Positions 21,850 to 34,034 are shown, counted from the first letter of the stretch. The stretch is DNA of 64,000 bases from Hypoxylon rubiginosum (GCA_902806565.1 CADCXA010000059.1:744001-808000), one strand, 5' to 3'. Translations and numbers: made by a program. The notes: generated from the letters alone by a model not told the origin.

Positions 21850-24469
21850 TTAAATCCGCAAGGACGTGATCTCCGGCCCGGCCATAGAGTCCATCTCGGG
21901 CGTCGGCGGCGCCAGGTTCTCCCTCTTGGTGCAGACCCAGCAGCTGGCATACATGTTGACGCGGTCGATGCACTTGCCCCCCGTGCGCGCGCCGTGGCAC
22001 CTGGTCGCGAACCCGCGGCGCGCGAACTCGGCCAGGTACCAGGGCTCGAGGCCGGCCGAGCGCAGGAGGACGCGCCCGCCCTCCCGCAGCGCGCGGTTGA
22101 GCTTGGCGATCTGCGCCGCCGCCGCCCCCGAACCCGGGTCGAACCAGTCCATGCTGTCCATGACGACGGCCACCGTCAGCGTGCCCGGCGCGATGCGCGC
22201 GAGTACCTCGTCCATCTCGTCCGTGTGGATGCGCAGGCCGTCGAAGGCGCCGGGGCGCGAGAGCCGCGCGTGCGCCTGCGGGCCCAGGTAGTCCGGGTGG
22301 CAGCGCCGGCTGAACCTGCCGTCGAGCGCGACTAGGTAGTACGGGTTGTCCGCGGCGATGTGCGTCGACTCGACCATCGGGTCCAGCGTGCTGACCATGT
22401 ACTCCCAGATGGCGTGCGAGCGCGTGTTCTTGGCCCGCGCCTCGGGCCCGCACACCGCCTCCGACGCGGCGTGGTCCTCCTCGATGACGGCGAGCTGGTT
22501 CTTCGGCACGCCGAGCGCCGTCCACAGGAACGACTCCTGGCTGACGACGAACTTGGACACCAGCCGCGAGAGCAGGGCCGGGCGGATCTTGCCGCGCCAG
22601 ATCTCGCGCTGCTCGTTCAGCGTCTTGGCCGCGAGAAGCTGCTTGACGGCGGTTCGGCACCCGAATACGCGAGTGATCCAGCGGAAGATGCGAATTCCGT
22701 GCTTCGACCCGCCCGTGTCGTACAGGCCGCCTTTCGACTTGGTGAAGGTCTGGTGGTTGTTGAGCCAGTACTGGAAAGCACGGCTAGACAGGTGAGGCGA
22801 CATCTTGGAGATGAGCAGGGAACGGAATCCAGGGTGCTTTCCCTCGCCAAAGATCTTCCAAAAGTCTTCGTAGGGGAGGGATGAGAACGCGGCAACCTTG
22901 AGCTCAAGCAAGTGGTTCTGCGTGGGGTTCAGATCAACCGCGTGAATCCTAGCCGGACTTTGAAGCGCGTAAGAAAGAAGGTTATCGCCAGCACTGGTAA
23001 TGGCGAGAACGACATCGTCCGACTTTAACTTGAGAATGCGCTCGTCAACGCGAGTATCTTCCCAAGTGAAAGCGTAGATGTATTCATCGTTGAACTGAGT
23101 GTGCTTCTTAAGCTGATCGTCATAGTAGATCCGGTAGTGATGATTCTGGTAAAAGAACGAGGGAAGGGGCAGATTCGAAGAGAGGTTTACAATGGCCGCA
23201 TCGAAAGCCTTGGATCGAATCTCCGGCGCAGCTTTCTCAACTGCGCGAGATAGAGCGGACGAATGGTTGGCGGGATGTAGGTATGGTGACTCGGTGACCA
23301 GTGCGTCGACCTTCTCAACAATTTCGTGCGGAAGGCTGGACGAAGATGGCTGTTTATGACTCCCCAGCCAGACGTAGTACGGAATCGCGCCGAGAATGTA
23401 GTTGCGTGTGTTGACGTTCAGGACCGTACCGAAACGGTATTCAAGGTAGTCGCGTCGACCAGGCTCCAGACCAACTCTGTCAATATCGAACCACGCACGC
23501 CAGAACGTTCTGCCGAAGAAATTGACGTGGCGGTTGACGAGGCCGCCAGTGTAGTTTCGAAAATTGACATCGACTTGAGATTGAACATAAAAATCAACCA
23601 CACCCACAATACCGTTGGGGGCCAATAGCGACGAGAGTGAATCCACGACAGAATAATAGTCGGGCTAAAATGTGTAAGCATGTGTAAGTCATAATCGAAC
23701 CGAACCGTGCTTACAATCATCGACAAGCTGTAGGACATCGTGATCAAGTTGGCGCCACCATGACTGGGGCTCTCCTGGGAGAAGTAGCTACGATTTGGAG
23801 ACCCAGAGATACGTCTGCCTTGGGAGATAGGTTCATAATCCTCTAAACGGAACTTCCTCGCATCCTCACATATGACTTTCACATTATTCCATCCAAGCCT
23901 CTCGAAGCGCTTGCGTGCAACTTCGCAGAGTGATGGAGAGAAGTCAACGAGGTAGACGCTGTCGAAGAACTGGGTCACATCGACAAAGTTGGACATGGCC
24001 TCAATGTTCCAGCCGGTTCCTCCTCCAACCTGCATTACTCGTTACTCGTTAATGATACTGTTGATAAGATGCTTAAGGGGCAAGCACTCACATCAACCCA
24101 GACTCGCCTCTTCTTCCCAGCATCGTTCTTCGCTCTGAAAGCAAGCTGGGCTGCTGCTAGAGCAAGCATATCCTCGCGACCCTTCAGAAGGGCCTTTCTC
24201 GTGGCATCGTATATGCCAGCCTGCTTCTTGTAGAAGCTCTCGAGAGCATCCTGTTGGTTGCCGTGGCTGTCGCCATCGTGCGGCTTCAGGAAGCAGGAGT
24301 AAAAGAAGAGCCACAAGGACTGTACGAGAGTAGGATTCTCACTACCCTTTGGCTTCTTCGATAATAAGTTAGAGTAGCATATGCCTACTAACAAGACAAC
24401 TGCTATTCCAGCAAGATAAATTTTGGTGTGCGGGTCAGGGGGTAAAATGTTACCACCAAGAGAAGCCAT
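21850..24469 (-). CDS. BTA1: Betaine lipid (DGTS) synthase, BtaB-BtaA fusion
   Basis: Three exons, 24092-24469, 23715-24029 and 21850-23664, with introns of 62 and 50 bp, give 835 residues. After an N-terminal membrane anchor (IYLAGIAVVLLVGICYS) comes a SAM-dependent methyltransferase domain with motif I VGGGTGWNIEAM at the first junction and LVDFSPSLCEVA. The second half is the 3-amino-3-carboxypropyl transferase, with GDNLLSYALQSPARIHAVDLNP and MDSMDWFDPG. The order, BtaB-like then BtaA-like, is that of fungal and algal Bta1. It makes diacylglyceryl-trimethylhomoserine from diacylglycerol and four SAM, a phosphorus-free lipid that replaces phosphatidylcholine when phosphate is scarce, in the ER. 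Exon 3 is notably GC-rich towards its end. Confidence 0.93.
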
Positions 24470-25878
24470 GGTACTCTCGCATTGCTAGGCGAACGAGAGC
24501 GGAATGTTGAAGTTTCCTTTACGGTGTTGAATCAAAATCGAAGCGATTCGATGGATATCTAATAGGAAGAAAAGGAGAAAGAAAGGGGGACCATGGCTGA
24601 ACAAAGTAGAGACATACCTATATACTGGACTCTTGTACTAGCTAGTCCACCAACCTTTGCCCGTAATAAACTTCGGCTTCGTGCATTTTCTGGCTCTCCC
24701 CATGACCACGAGTGTAGCGAATTGGGTCGTCTCTATGCCAATCAGCTTGTATCTAGAAGGTAACACTCTCACTAAACTCTTCGCCTCCCGTCTTTCAATA
24801 TAGGACCATGAGCTTACCCCACCGAATCGATAACCCCACTATGAATGTAAGGTATGGCTGGGTATGTTGACGATGGGCTAGATAATGGTGCCTCGACCAA
24901 TCATTCGGGCCACATGCGCGAACCCTATGGAAAGGAGGCTTACACAGCATCGTCCAAAACCCGTCCTCGCCAATTTAACCTAGACTTTGTTTGAACTTTG
25001 CATGTGTAGTGGATGTGGGACAGAGCTGCTTAGAGGATAGACACTCGCGCTAGCCGCCGACTGTTGGATTGAGTATGTTGATGCATGGGCAACCCTGGCG
25101 GAATTCTCGATGAATGGTAAGCTTTCTTCATCTTGAGAGCCGAGAGGTGGGAAACGTGGAGGGTCGTTGCTTGACATGCAAGACATCGGTAGGCTTCAAT
25201 CGAATTCAGGGTCCGCGACCAACCATGGGACGTCTGCAGAAAACCCACAGGACATAGGAGTCAAATGATATCCGACGACTCGTTATAAAGGAATATATGC
25301 AGTACGTCGTAGTGCTGATTTAACCTTGTTTTCTTCTAGCGCAATGATGATCCGACGCGATCGACAAAGAATAGATTGAGTTGCTGGTATCAAGACCTTT
25401 AGAAATCTTTAACGGACTGAATCTTTAGTTTAGACCCAAAATTATTGCATCCACGTGCTGGAAACTTGAAGTTGGAATGGCCCACGACTCTTTAATGGCA
25501 GTTGAACATTGTCGCTAGAGGCGAAGAGAGCTTGCGCATGATACCTAAGTGAAGAGTAAGAATGAGATTGCGGCTTGCCGAAGCCGGCGGTTCGGATGTG
25601 ATCTGCAGCTTTGGTTTAAGAACACCCGAACAGACTTGCTTGTTCATCGGGAATTTCGTTCGCCAAGAGCTGTATACAGCTGCAATACTCCCATACTGGC
25701 CAGCAGATACGTCGTACAGTATATGTCGCCGAACGTCGCGCGGGTCACTCTTCTATTCTGCATACCAATCATACGTACGAGTCCGTATCAGTATCACAGC
25801 CGGCTAAACTATCTAGGTATCCATGGTTTTCGTTCGGCAGCATCGAAGAGCCGTCTTCAGCCGTCCCCATTGCCACCA
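24470..25878. other. Intergenic, no gene supported
   Basis: About 1.4 kb holding the BTA1 promoter and the 3' flank of the AlaX-like gene. Frames up to 112 codons occur near 25549-25887 but lack domains and splice-consistent neighbours. I see no repeats or RNA gene. Confidence 0.5.
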
Positions 25879-26688
25879 TCAGGGTAGCACGTAGCTTACC
25901 CGGCTCGTTCCCTTCGCTCGACTAATTTTCTTGACATTGGTTTTACCGCACCCTTGTGTGCTGTCGACGTGCGTACCGCCGCATGGATAGGCTTCGGCAC
26001 CAACAATGTTTACGACCCGGAACTTTTCGTCATCTGTCATCCCCATCGCCTTGCGATCGGGTATCAATCGCTCGAGACCGTTCGCCTTGAAGTCATTTTC
26101 ATCCCACCAGTCAATCTCGACAGGCATGTCCTTGCTAACATATTCGTCCACGCGTGCTTGGATGACATCTTTCCATTTCCCTTCGATGAGACCTTGGAAC
26201 TCGCAAGCAGCCGAATCAGGAAAATGGGAAGCCTTTAGCTCATCGAAATTGGCTACTTCTTTCTCCAAAAGATGACGAACAGCTGCCCCCAGAACGTGTC
26301 CCGCAGTATGGTAACGAGAATATAGATTCCGCTTCTCGGTATCAATAGTCTGGGTGATAGTGTCTCCGGGCTTGAAGACGGACGAAGTTGCGGCGAACCT
26401 GCCAAAATGTAGCACCTCGCCCTCGTTGACTGCACTCATGCGCACCATGGCTACATCAAAACTAGCTCCATCCGAGCTCTTCATGGCGCCAACGTCGGAA
26501 GGCTAGCCACCGCCTTGAGGGTGAAATATAGTCTGCTCCGTAACTATTACATGATCGTCTTCTTGAGATTGCTTGAAAAGCCCTTTGTTGGCATCTTCGA
26601 GGGCTGCTACTGATCGGACGGCGGTGACTACAGTCTGTAGAGCGTGAACCTTGGCATTGTGCTGAAAGGCGAGATAAGTGCGTTGCAT
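25879..26688 (-). pseudogene. AlaX-type alanyl-tRNA editing protein with one in-frame stop
   Basis: A single frame of 270 codons, interrupted only by TAG at codon 62 (26503-26505). Upstream is MQRTYLAFQHNAK...TEQTIFHPQGGG; directly after the stop the frame continues PSDVGAMKSS. The family motif is GGGQPSD, so the TAG replaces a Gln codon; CAG to TAG is a C-to-T change at CpA. Downstream the zinc motifs are intact: HTAGH near codon 140 and CGGTH near the end. These proteins hydrolyse mischarged Ser- or Gly-tRNA(Ala) in trans. With no other lesion in about 200 codons, this is a very young pseudogene, a sequencing error, or a gene using readthrough; the remaining frame could also start at the Met at 26484 but would lack the N-terminal beta strands. 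Confidence 0.8.
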
Positions 26689-27021
26689 GTTGAAACCTCC
26701 CTTAGAAGAATGGCTGGAAAGATTATGGTTTAGCGCTTGAGACGAGCGTGTTAAACTTGTGAGGAAGTGGGTTTCGAGAGGTTTAATCCAACGACATGAT
26801 ATACCTCAGACCTCTCTCTTCTTCGGTTTCAGTCTGTTGATATGGGTATTTTTTAGCCTTGATGACAAGAGGCACGCCCTATGATAATAGTGGGACCCCA
26901 TCCAGGCGAAATTGGCCAGTCAACGATGAGATACGAGACCCACTCTCAGCGCCCTTCATCGCAATTTATTTCCTAGGGCTTCTTTGTTCTTCCGTAACTA
27001 CACCCAAAGATAGCGAACCAA
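26689..27021. other. Intergenic, no gene seen
   Basis: Short region with the promoter of the AlaX-like gene and the 3' flank of VPS28. No element stands out. Confidence 0.45.
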
Positions 27022-27861
27022 TCAGTTGAGGGTATTTTTGAATCCCAAATACGCAGAGTTGATATCCAACTCAAGCTCCCTCGCCTGCTGCTCGCTCAAT
27101 TCCTCGGTCGCCTTCATCTGGTTGAGTGTGATCAGCCACTGCACAATCTTGCCGCGGTTCTCAAAGTCCCGGTCTGTGACCTTGTTGACACTCTGGATGA
27201 CGTCGGTAAGCAGAGGATGTAGCTGATCCTTTGCTAAGAGCCCGAGGCGCAAGGCATCTAGGAATGTGATAAAGTCTTGGGTCGCCTCGAGAATAAGGGT
27301 ACCGGATTTATTGCTAGTTGGAGCAGATGACTGAGCTCCGCCTGTGGAGGCAGTGACAGCAGTAGACGGCATGCCTACTCTTAGTCGCTCCGTTGCTCTT
27401 GGAACTTCGAGCTGTGAGGATTTAGTTAGCAATGACAAATCAACTTCAATTAATTTTATAGGTCTTCTTACATCCCACTCGGCTTTGAACTCTTCCAAGC
27501 CCACAAATGCCCTCGCTACGGTTTCATCTGCCAGAATAGACTTGTATTGCTTCAGAGACCGCTCGCAAATCTCGGTATAGTCAGCTTCGGGGATAGCATC
27601 TTTGAGAAATGCTCTCTCGAGTTCGTCTAGCGTGACAATGATTGAAAATATCTCAGCAAGAGAATCTTGCAAGTCCCTCTCAGCACGGGTGTCTGCTAGC
27701 TTTACTTCCTATATAGTCATGAGTATAAGTATAAGTTCCTAGGTAACGTGAAGGTGGAACAGGCAACCAAATCCTACCTCGTCTAGATTTATTGTAGCTG
27801 AGAGTGTGCTGTTCGGGACATAGCTATGAGGTGTTGGCGCATAGGCTTGCCGAGAATTCAT
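27022..27861 (-). CDS. VPS28: ESCRT-I subunit VPS28
   Basis: Three exons, 27778-27861, 27472-27708 and 27022-27411, with introns of 69 and 60 bp, give 236 residues. The N-terminal core has AEIFSIIVTLDELERAFLKD and ADYTEICERSLKQYKSIL, the helices that pack against VPS23 and VPS37 in ESCRT-I. After the second intron come LEVPRATERL, a short Ser/Thr linker and the C-terminal four-helix domain (TQDFITFLDALRLGLLAKDQLHPLL, then GKIVQWLITLNQM) that contacts ESCRT-II. The protein sorts ubiquitinated cargo into multivesicular bodies and works in the fungal pH-response (Pal/Rim) branch. The second intron is 60 nt and stop-free, so the unspliced frame stays open and would add 20 residues. It shares a short divergent promoter with NOC2. 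Confidence 0.92.
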
Positions 27862-28202
27862 ATCGTGTGGCTTCCGGGTGTTATATAAAGAATGAATATT
27901 GATGTTAAGATTAGGAGTATCGAGTTTGTAAAAAGGCAGTTGGTGGTTGTAAATGGTGGTCTGGCAATGACCTTAACTTGGAGCTTCAAGCTCCTTCTGA
28001 TTCACGCACCACGCAGCTGTGGAGAACAATCCTTGCCAATTAGTTCCATACTTGGCTTAGTGCAGTATACGATAACGCCGCCCCGCGATAAGCTTATCCC
28101 AAAAAAAAAAAAAGTTTTGCAACAAGCAGAAAATTAATTGTCTGCTAAATTTATCCGACTAAGTCCTGCATCAACACGGGCGTAAACTCGACAACTCTCA
28201 CC
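27862..28202. promoter_or_regulatory. Short divergent promoter of VPS28 and NOC2
   Basis: Only 341 bp separate the two start codons, so both promoters must lie here. A poly-A run near 28098-28112 and an A/T-rich stretch near 28130-28150 precede NOC2, whose ATG has a strong ACCATGG context. Confidence 0.6.
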
Positions 28203-30536
28203 ATGGCGGGCGCAAAAAAGAATTTCAAGGCGACAAAGAAGTTCGAGAAGAAGCACCTAAAAGGTGTTTTGGATCAACGCAAAGCGACCTCGAAGATCAA
28301 GCAGAGACAACAGGTCAAAACCAAGAAGCAGGCCAAAAGAGCAAAAGATGCCGACTTCTACAAGGGCGGCGAGGATGGTGAAAATGCCCCCAAGCCAAAT
28401 GGCACCAAGAAGACAGCCAATGTCAATGATATGAGCGTCGACGACTTCTTCGGAGGCGGTTTCGAGTTCATCGACAAATCCCAGCCCGGCAAGAAAGCAT
28501 CTAAGAAGCTAGGGAAACGCAAACGTGACGAGCCCAACGAGGATGATAGCGCATCAGACGAAGGAAGCGACCTCGACATGTCTGTTGACGAAGTCCCCGT
28601 AGCTAGCGGCAGCGAAGATTCCGGCGATGAAGACGCTAATGATGTCGGTATGAGCAAAGAGGCTATGGACGCCCTTGCTAGGGATGATCCCGAGTTCTAC
28701 AGCTTCCTGAAAGAGAACGACCCTGAAGCCTTGCAATTCGATGATGCCGATCTAGCCGAAGTCGACGAATTAAGCGCAAGCGAGGAAGACGATCAACCCA
28801 AGAAAAAGCGGAAGAAGGAGAAGAAACAAACTAAAGCTGTCGAGATAGAGGAAGAGGGTACATCAGAGAACGAGTTGACACAGGTCATGGTTGCACGTTG
28901 GAAGGCCGCAATGTCCGAAAGACAGTCTCTCAAGGCTGCTAGACAGGTGGTTTTGGCTTTCCGGTCTGCGGCGCACTTGAACGAGGACGACGAAGATGGT
29001 GGTAGGAAGCAACGCTACAAAATATCAAGCCCTGAAGTATTCCACGACATCCTCGTTGTTGCGCTAAAGCAGATACCGGACGTCCTTCAACATCACGTTC
29101 CTATTAAAGAATCTTCATCCGGCAAAGTACATGTTCCAACCGACTCTAAGAAGTTCAAGGTCCTTTCGAATCTCTTGAAATCTTACATATCCGCTATCAT
29201 ACGCCTGCTCGACACACTTTCAGACGACGCCACTCTCAAGCTGACATTGTCCGCCATCACACCCGTTGTTCCCTACCTACTAAGTTTCCGAAAACTCCTC
29301 AAGACTCTAATCAAGACCGTTGTTGGCTTCTGGTCGCAGTCCACGAGCAGCGACTCGACTCGAATCACCGCTTTCTTGGTTCTCCGACGACTGGTTGTGG
29401 TTGGCGACAAGGGCATCAGGGAGGCAGTCTTAAAATCAACATATCAAGGCCTGATTGCAGGATCTCGTGTAACAAACGTCAACACCATTCAAGGCATCAA
29501 CTTGATGAAAAACTCGGCCGCCGAGCTTTGGGGTTTCGATCAAGACATTGGTTATACGACAGCTTTCAGTTTCATTCGGCAACTTGCTATTCATCTGCGC
29601 AATAGCATTGTCCACAACCAGAACGAGTCGTACAAGACTATCTACAACTGGCAGTATGTTCACTCGTTGGATTTCTGGTCCTGTGTATTAGCGGAACACT
29701 GCAGTCCGTTAAAGGAAGCCGAGGCGGGGAAGGAGTCGCAACTTAAGTTGCTCATCTATCCTCTCGTGCAAGTTACGCTGGGGGCCATGCGCCTGATTCC
29801 AACAGCAACTTACTTCCCCGTCCGTTTCCACATGATCCGATCACTTCTCCGTATCTCACGGTCAACTGGGACCTATATTCCCCTAGCATCCGCTCTGTTA
29901 GAAGTTTTGAACTCGGCGGAAATGAGAAAATCACCTAAGCCATCCACCATCAAGCCCCTGGATTTCCACATTGCCTACAAAGCGCCCAAGTCATATCTAC
30001 GGACGCGGGTTTATCAGGATGGAGTAGGAGACCAGGTTGTCGAACTGTTCTCGGAATACTTTGTTTTATGGTCTACCAACATAGCATTCCCCGAATTCGC
30101 TTTGCCGGTAATTATCATGCTTAAGCGATGGTTGAAGCAGTCAAGGAAAAAGACGGGTGGCAACAACAATAACAAGGTCCGCGCCGGCCTTGTCCTGGTC
30201 GTCCAGAAGCTCGAAGCCAATGCAAAGTTCATCGAGGGCAAGCGGGCAAAGGTAGATTTTGCACCAAGGGACCGGGCACAGGTCGATGCGTTCCTTAAGG
30301 ATTTTGAATGGGAGAAGACACCAGTCGGTGCCTACGTTGTCGCCCAGAGAAAGGCGGGAGCAGAAAAAGCCAAGATGCTAGAGCAGGCTAGGAAAGAGGA
30401 TGAAAAGAAGCGAAAAGAAGAGGAGCAAGAAGCGCTCGAGGAGAATGCTGAAGAGTTGGACGACGAAGATGAGGAAATGGAGGAGTTTGACGATGAATTA
30501 GATGATGAGGGCTCCTCCGATGACGACGAAGAGTAA
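28203..30536 (+). CDS. NOC2: Nucleolar complex protein 2 (60S ribosome biogenesis)
   Basis: A single exon of 777 residues. The first 250 residues alternate basic clusters (KKFEKKHLKG, KQAKRAKD, KKRKKEKKQTK) and acidic Ser/Asp runs, as in nucleolar proteins, and contain a run like DPEFYSFLKENDPE that is typical of Noc2. The middle and C-terminal parts form an all-helical repeat region with Noc2-family landmarks: TYKTIYNWQYVHSLDFWS-like sequence near residue 485, YPLVQVTLGAMRLIPTATYFPVRFH near 520, and FPEFALPVIIMLKRWLK near 635. Noc2 pairs with Noc1 or Noc3 to move pre-60S particles from nucleolus to nucleoplasm. The tail is strongly acidic. Start and stop are unambiguous. Confidence 0.94.
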   Translation: MAGAKKNFKATKKFEKKHLKGVLDQRKATSKIKQRQQVKTKKQAKRAKDADFYKGGEDGENAPKPNGTKKTANVNDMSVDDFFGGGFEFIDKSQPGKKASKKLGKRKRDEPNEDDSASDEGSDLDMSVDEVPVASGSEDSGDEDANDVGMSKEAMDALARDDPEFYSFLKENDPEALQFDDADLAEVDELSASEEDDQPKKKRKKEKKQTKAVEIEEEGTSENELTQVMVARWKAAMSERQSLKAARQVVLAFRSAAHLNEDDEDGGRKQRYKISSPEVFHDILVVALKQIPDVLQHHVPIKESSSGKVHVPTDSKKFKVLSNLLKSYISAIIRLLDTLSDDATLKLTLSAITPVVPYLLSFRKLLKTLIKTVVGFWSQSTSSDSTRITAFLVLRRLVVVGDKGIREAVLKSTYQGLIAGSRVTNVNTIQGINLMKNSAAELWGFDQDIGYTTAFSFIRQLAIHLRNSIVHNQNESYKTIYNWQYVHSLDFWSCVLAEHCSPLKEAEAGKESQLKLLIYPLVQVTLGAMRLIPTATYFPVRFHMIRSLLRISRSTGTYIPLASALLEVLNSAEMRKSPKPSTIKPLDFHIAYKAPKSYLRTRVYQDGVGDQVVELFSEYFVLWSTNIAFPEFALPVIIMLKRWLKQSRKKTGGNNNNKVRAGLVLVVQKLEANAKFIEGKRAKVDFAPRDRAQVDAFLKDFEWEKTPVGAYVVAQRKAGAEKAKMLEQARKEDEKKRKEEEQEALEENAEELDDEDEEMEEFDDELDDEGSSDDDEE

Positions 30537-30997
30537 TTTAGAAAGGAGAAATGTTTACTGGCAAAACAAATCGATGCAGCAGAACGTGGCGCGCAGGAGA
30601 TGTAGCATCTCTCGAGATACCCGGCAATCTCCGAATCGTGGGATCCGTATCGATCGCCTTACCTATCGACTGATTGGTATGTCAGGCCGAGAAGTGAGCA
30701 ATAGACAAATAATAAGCACTTTGATACCGCCCCCGCAAGACCTTACAAAGCCTACGAGCAAGTACATACATGAAAAACAGAGACCAGTACACCTGCAGAA
30801 GTGTACCAATACCCTCTGTTTACCGTTCGTATGACCGGTTTCAAAACTTGGGCAGCTGCCTAGGTATGTAGGTAATGTGGTAAATTAGCTGAATATTATA
30901 TACAGACATTCGACGTAACACTGTCTGGATCCCAAATACATGTACACGAATAGCTACTGGGGTTTCATTTCAAAAGGCCTCAGCGAGACATAGGAGT
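30537..30997. other. Intergenic, converging 3' ends
   Basis: This lies between the stops of NOC2 and the chitinase gene. It contains a cctaggtatgtaggt motif near 30860. No gene is seen. Confidence 0.5.
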
Positions 30998-32297
30998 TCA
31001 TAGAGTAGCCAACCCAGCTTGCAGAGCCTTGACATAAGTCCAGTCCGCAGAGTCTTCGCCCAAACTCCACGCCACTACGCAAAAACAAAACAGTTAGCAT
31101 CACTCCCCGCGGCTTTTTAGGAGGAGGGGGAAGGGAACGGAAACAGGGCAAGGTGGGAAAACTTACTAACGCCGCCGAGCCCGCGGGCCTTGACGATCTG
31201 GTCGAACTTCTGGGCGACGAACTCGGGGGTGTCCCAGGTCCAGAAGTAGCTCGTGGACGGATCCCAGTACCACTGGCCGCCCTCGTCGGCGTCGGCCTGG
31301 CCGCTGGCGAGGGCGGCCGGGTTCTCGAGGAAGGTGATGGCGCCGGACTGGCCCGTGTCGCCGCCGTCGGCGTCCTCGAGCAGCACGGTCGGGCACCCGA
31401 CCGGCTGCGCGCACTGCCCCTGCGTCTTGAAGTACTTGGCGTAGAAGGCGAAGCCGAGGTTCATCTTGGACGCCTCCATGCCCAGCGATATGTACCTGTC
31501 GACGGTCGCCAGCGAGCCCTTGACCGAGGTGTGGTGCGACGTCGTCGTGTCGCGTCTTTTCCTGGGCTGTTAGCGATGCCAGTGAATGGGGATTTAGTTA
31601 GCTGGGCCGGTCAACTTACCTATTCATGAGATCGTATGTCATAACGTTAACCACGTCGACGGCCGCGCTGATCTTGGGGACCTGTTCCGCGGTAAAGGCA
31701 ATCATGTCTCTCTCGAGCCCAGGCACGGCGATGGACAGCACCTTGTCGCCGATGGCCGACTTGATCTCCTGCAGGAGCAGCGCGTAGTTGGCGATCTCGT
31801 CCGTCTTGCCCGAGTTGGGGTTCTGCTTGTAGTCCTCGCCGTTGCCGCCGGGGTACTCCCAGTCCACATCTGCAAATGTCCATCAGCGAGCAATTTTCAA
31901 CCAACAGCGAACGAGATAGCTAGCTATACGCACCGACGCAGTCGTATCCGAGGCTGTCGAGCGTCGACGCGACGTTCTTGGCGTACAGCTTCCGCGACGC
32001 GTCGTCCTTCTGGCCGACCGAGTAGCCGGCCGTGTCGCCCCAGCCCCCGATGGCCATACAGATCTTGGTGCCCTCGTCGAACTGGGTCCGGAGCGTGGCC
32101 GCGTCTACGAAGGGGGCGTAGGAGCCGGCCGGGTCGCTCGTGAAGAGGGTCGTGCCCGCGAACGCGGTGATCACGTGTGTTATTCCTGCCATCTGGTCCT
32201 TGCTGGGTGACGCCGTGTGCCACTGGTCGTAGTACATGGCGAATCGCGGTGCTGCCGCGGCGGCCGCCGCCGTCGTTACGGCTCGGGGAACATGCAT
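30998..32297 (-). CDS. Family 18 glycoside hydrolase, chitinase
   Basis: Four exons, 31934-32297, 31620-31869, 31167-31561 and 30998-31074, with introns of 64, 58 and 92 bp, give 361 residues; all phases agree. The GH18 active site DxxDxDxE is completed across the first splice junction: DCVDVDWEYPGG, with catalytic Glu at residue 126. Other barrel strands are visible: FAMYYDQW, KICMAIGGWG, VDVVNVMTYDLMNR, LGFAFYAKYF and VMAWSLGEDS. The enzyme cleaves chitin or related glucosamine polymers. The N-terminus is short and Ala-rich (AVTTAAAAAAAPRF), at best a weak signal peptide, so secretion is uncertain and a missing first exon is possible. No chitin-binding module is present. Confidence 0.9.
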
Positions 32298-34034
32298 TTT
32301 GGAAGGGCGACCCAAGTACTATCGAATGTAACTAGTGGTGCAGATTCCAGTTGCTCAGATAGCTACCTTGGTAGGTGACAGGCAGTTAAATCTGGTTTCG
32401 AAGGGCATACGAAGCTACGGTGGTGCTTCTGTGCGCCATATTTATGTTTAAGACCCTTTACCTCTGCGGAATGAAGTGTAACGTTAGGACAGTCTTAATC
32501 ACCTACATCCGCCCCTAAATGTGCCACAGTCACATTCTGGATTGGGTAGTCGGGTCCAATTCCTAGAGCCTCATGACTTGGGGAAAGGGGTGAACTCTAG
32601 CCACCGACGAGCGCGATCCTGCGGAGAAGCCTTTGCATGTGAATCTACCTACACTAGTAACAATCTCATCGATTCGTTGATGGCCTTGGCCCTCCACACT
32701 TATATCTTGGATCTACGTGAAACATCCCTAGAGCGCCACCCACTCTGGAACACCGGCGGTCATTAAGCCCAATGGCAAACACGGCAGGCAACATAAAGGG
32801 ACAGCATCGGGTGTGATTCGCTCTTTCTTCTCGCTACATCTATTTGCTATTTGCGATGCTTAAAATCGTGTAATGAAGGATCCGTACGAACTTCCCTATT
32901 CGGCAAGTCGAGGTCAACGTTACCCCGGATTCCCCAGGGGCTGGGTAGGCTAGTAAAGCCGAAAACTCGTAGCGGGCTGAGCGAGCAAGACGACGGCGTC
33001 TCCTGAAGAATCTGAAACAAAAGAAGAGCCGAAGTTGATCTAAAGGGCGGGATGATACCTACCCGGTCACCTACATCAGCGCACCTTGGCAGTGATCGTC
33101 GGTAGCACTTCATCTGATGGTCGGGGGAAATGTGCAACCCTACAAATCACCTGCTGTAGATAAGACTTGCCGCCGGCTCGCATTAGTTCTAGTTTATGTC
33201 TTAGAATGATCTTCACCAGCCCCCTGCCGGCATGCTCTGCTAATTTTAGGACATGTGGCTGGAATCGGACTTTTAGATGGATTCTGAATCGCTCTATGTC
33301 TTATTCTAAAGTCTCAAGCTCGCCCGGTGACCATTTCTCTTGAATTCAAACATGTTTATACTATATGCCACATGAGTAACCAAGTGATAAGTTTTAAGAA
33401 CTCTACTACTGAGCAGGAGGGTTAGACTTGGTGTTCAGGTAAATAATTACGTCCCTTTCAAAGTCGAATTAACACTAACCCGGGTGCAGACGACTGTCCT
33501 ATATCTTAATTGGAAACACCGAGTCTACATATGGGCTCACGATGAGAGAGCTGCCGTTTTAATGCGAAATTTTAGAAGTTTTCCCAAGCAATCGAATCCG
33601 ATATATTTTAGTCTTCTATCGTGAATACCCTTACGGGTTTCAACGATCTAGCTAAGATTCAGGATAATTTTCTTCGCTAATCTGCATTTAAAACACCCTA
33701 GATAATAACAAGCGTGAATTGTCTTCTAGACTCGTATCTCGCACTCGCTTTCGCTCAAAGCTGCTAAGCCCCCCACCGCCCACCATACACCAGCTAAGGA
33801 GGCCTCGGGCTCCGCTGCGGCACAGCGATGGGGTCGTAAAAGGTAAAATCAACATACGAATTGCTAAATCTTAGACTATTAATATCGTGACTCTCCCTCA
33901 GGAGTGCTCGCGAGCGATTTCTATGTTGATTCACTCGATTTGTGACTATTTGTATACCTAGGTCCTCAAGAGAATCAAGCTTGACATTCTACATATCTCT
34001 TAAGAGGCAGAGCTTCACTTGCCTAAGAATAAAC
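32298..34034. other. Intergenic, no gene supported
   Basis: About 1.7 kb of divergent upstream sequence between the chitinase gene (minus) and the next plus-strand gene. Short frames at 32521-32766 and 32847-33137 lack any domain or splice partner. Base composition is ordinary. The purine/pyrimidine runs near 33760-33840 are GC-rich but do not form a clear element. Confidence 0.5.

Noticed and set aside
25549..25887. 112-codon plus-strand frame between BTA1 and the AlaX-like gene
   Set aside because: No domain, no splice partner and no coding-like composition.
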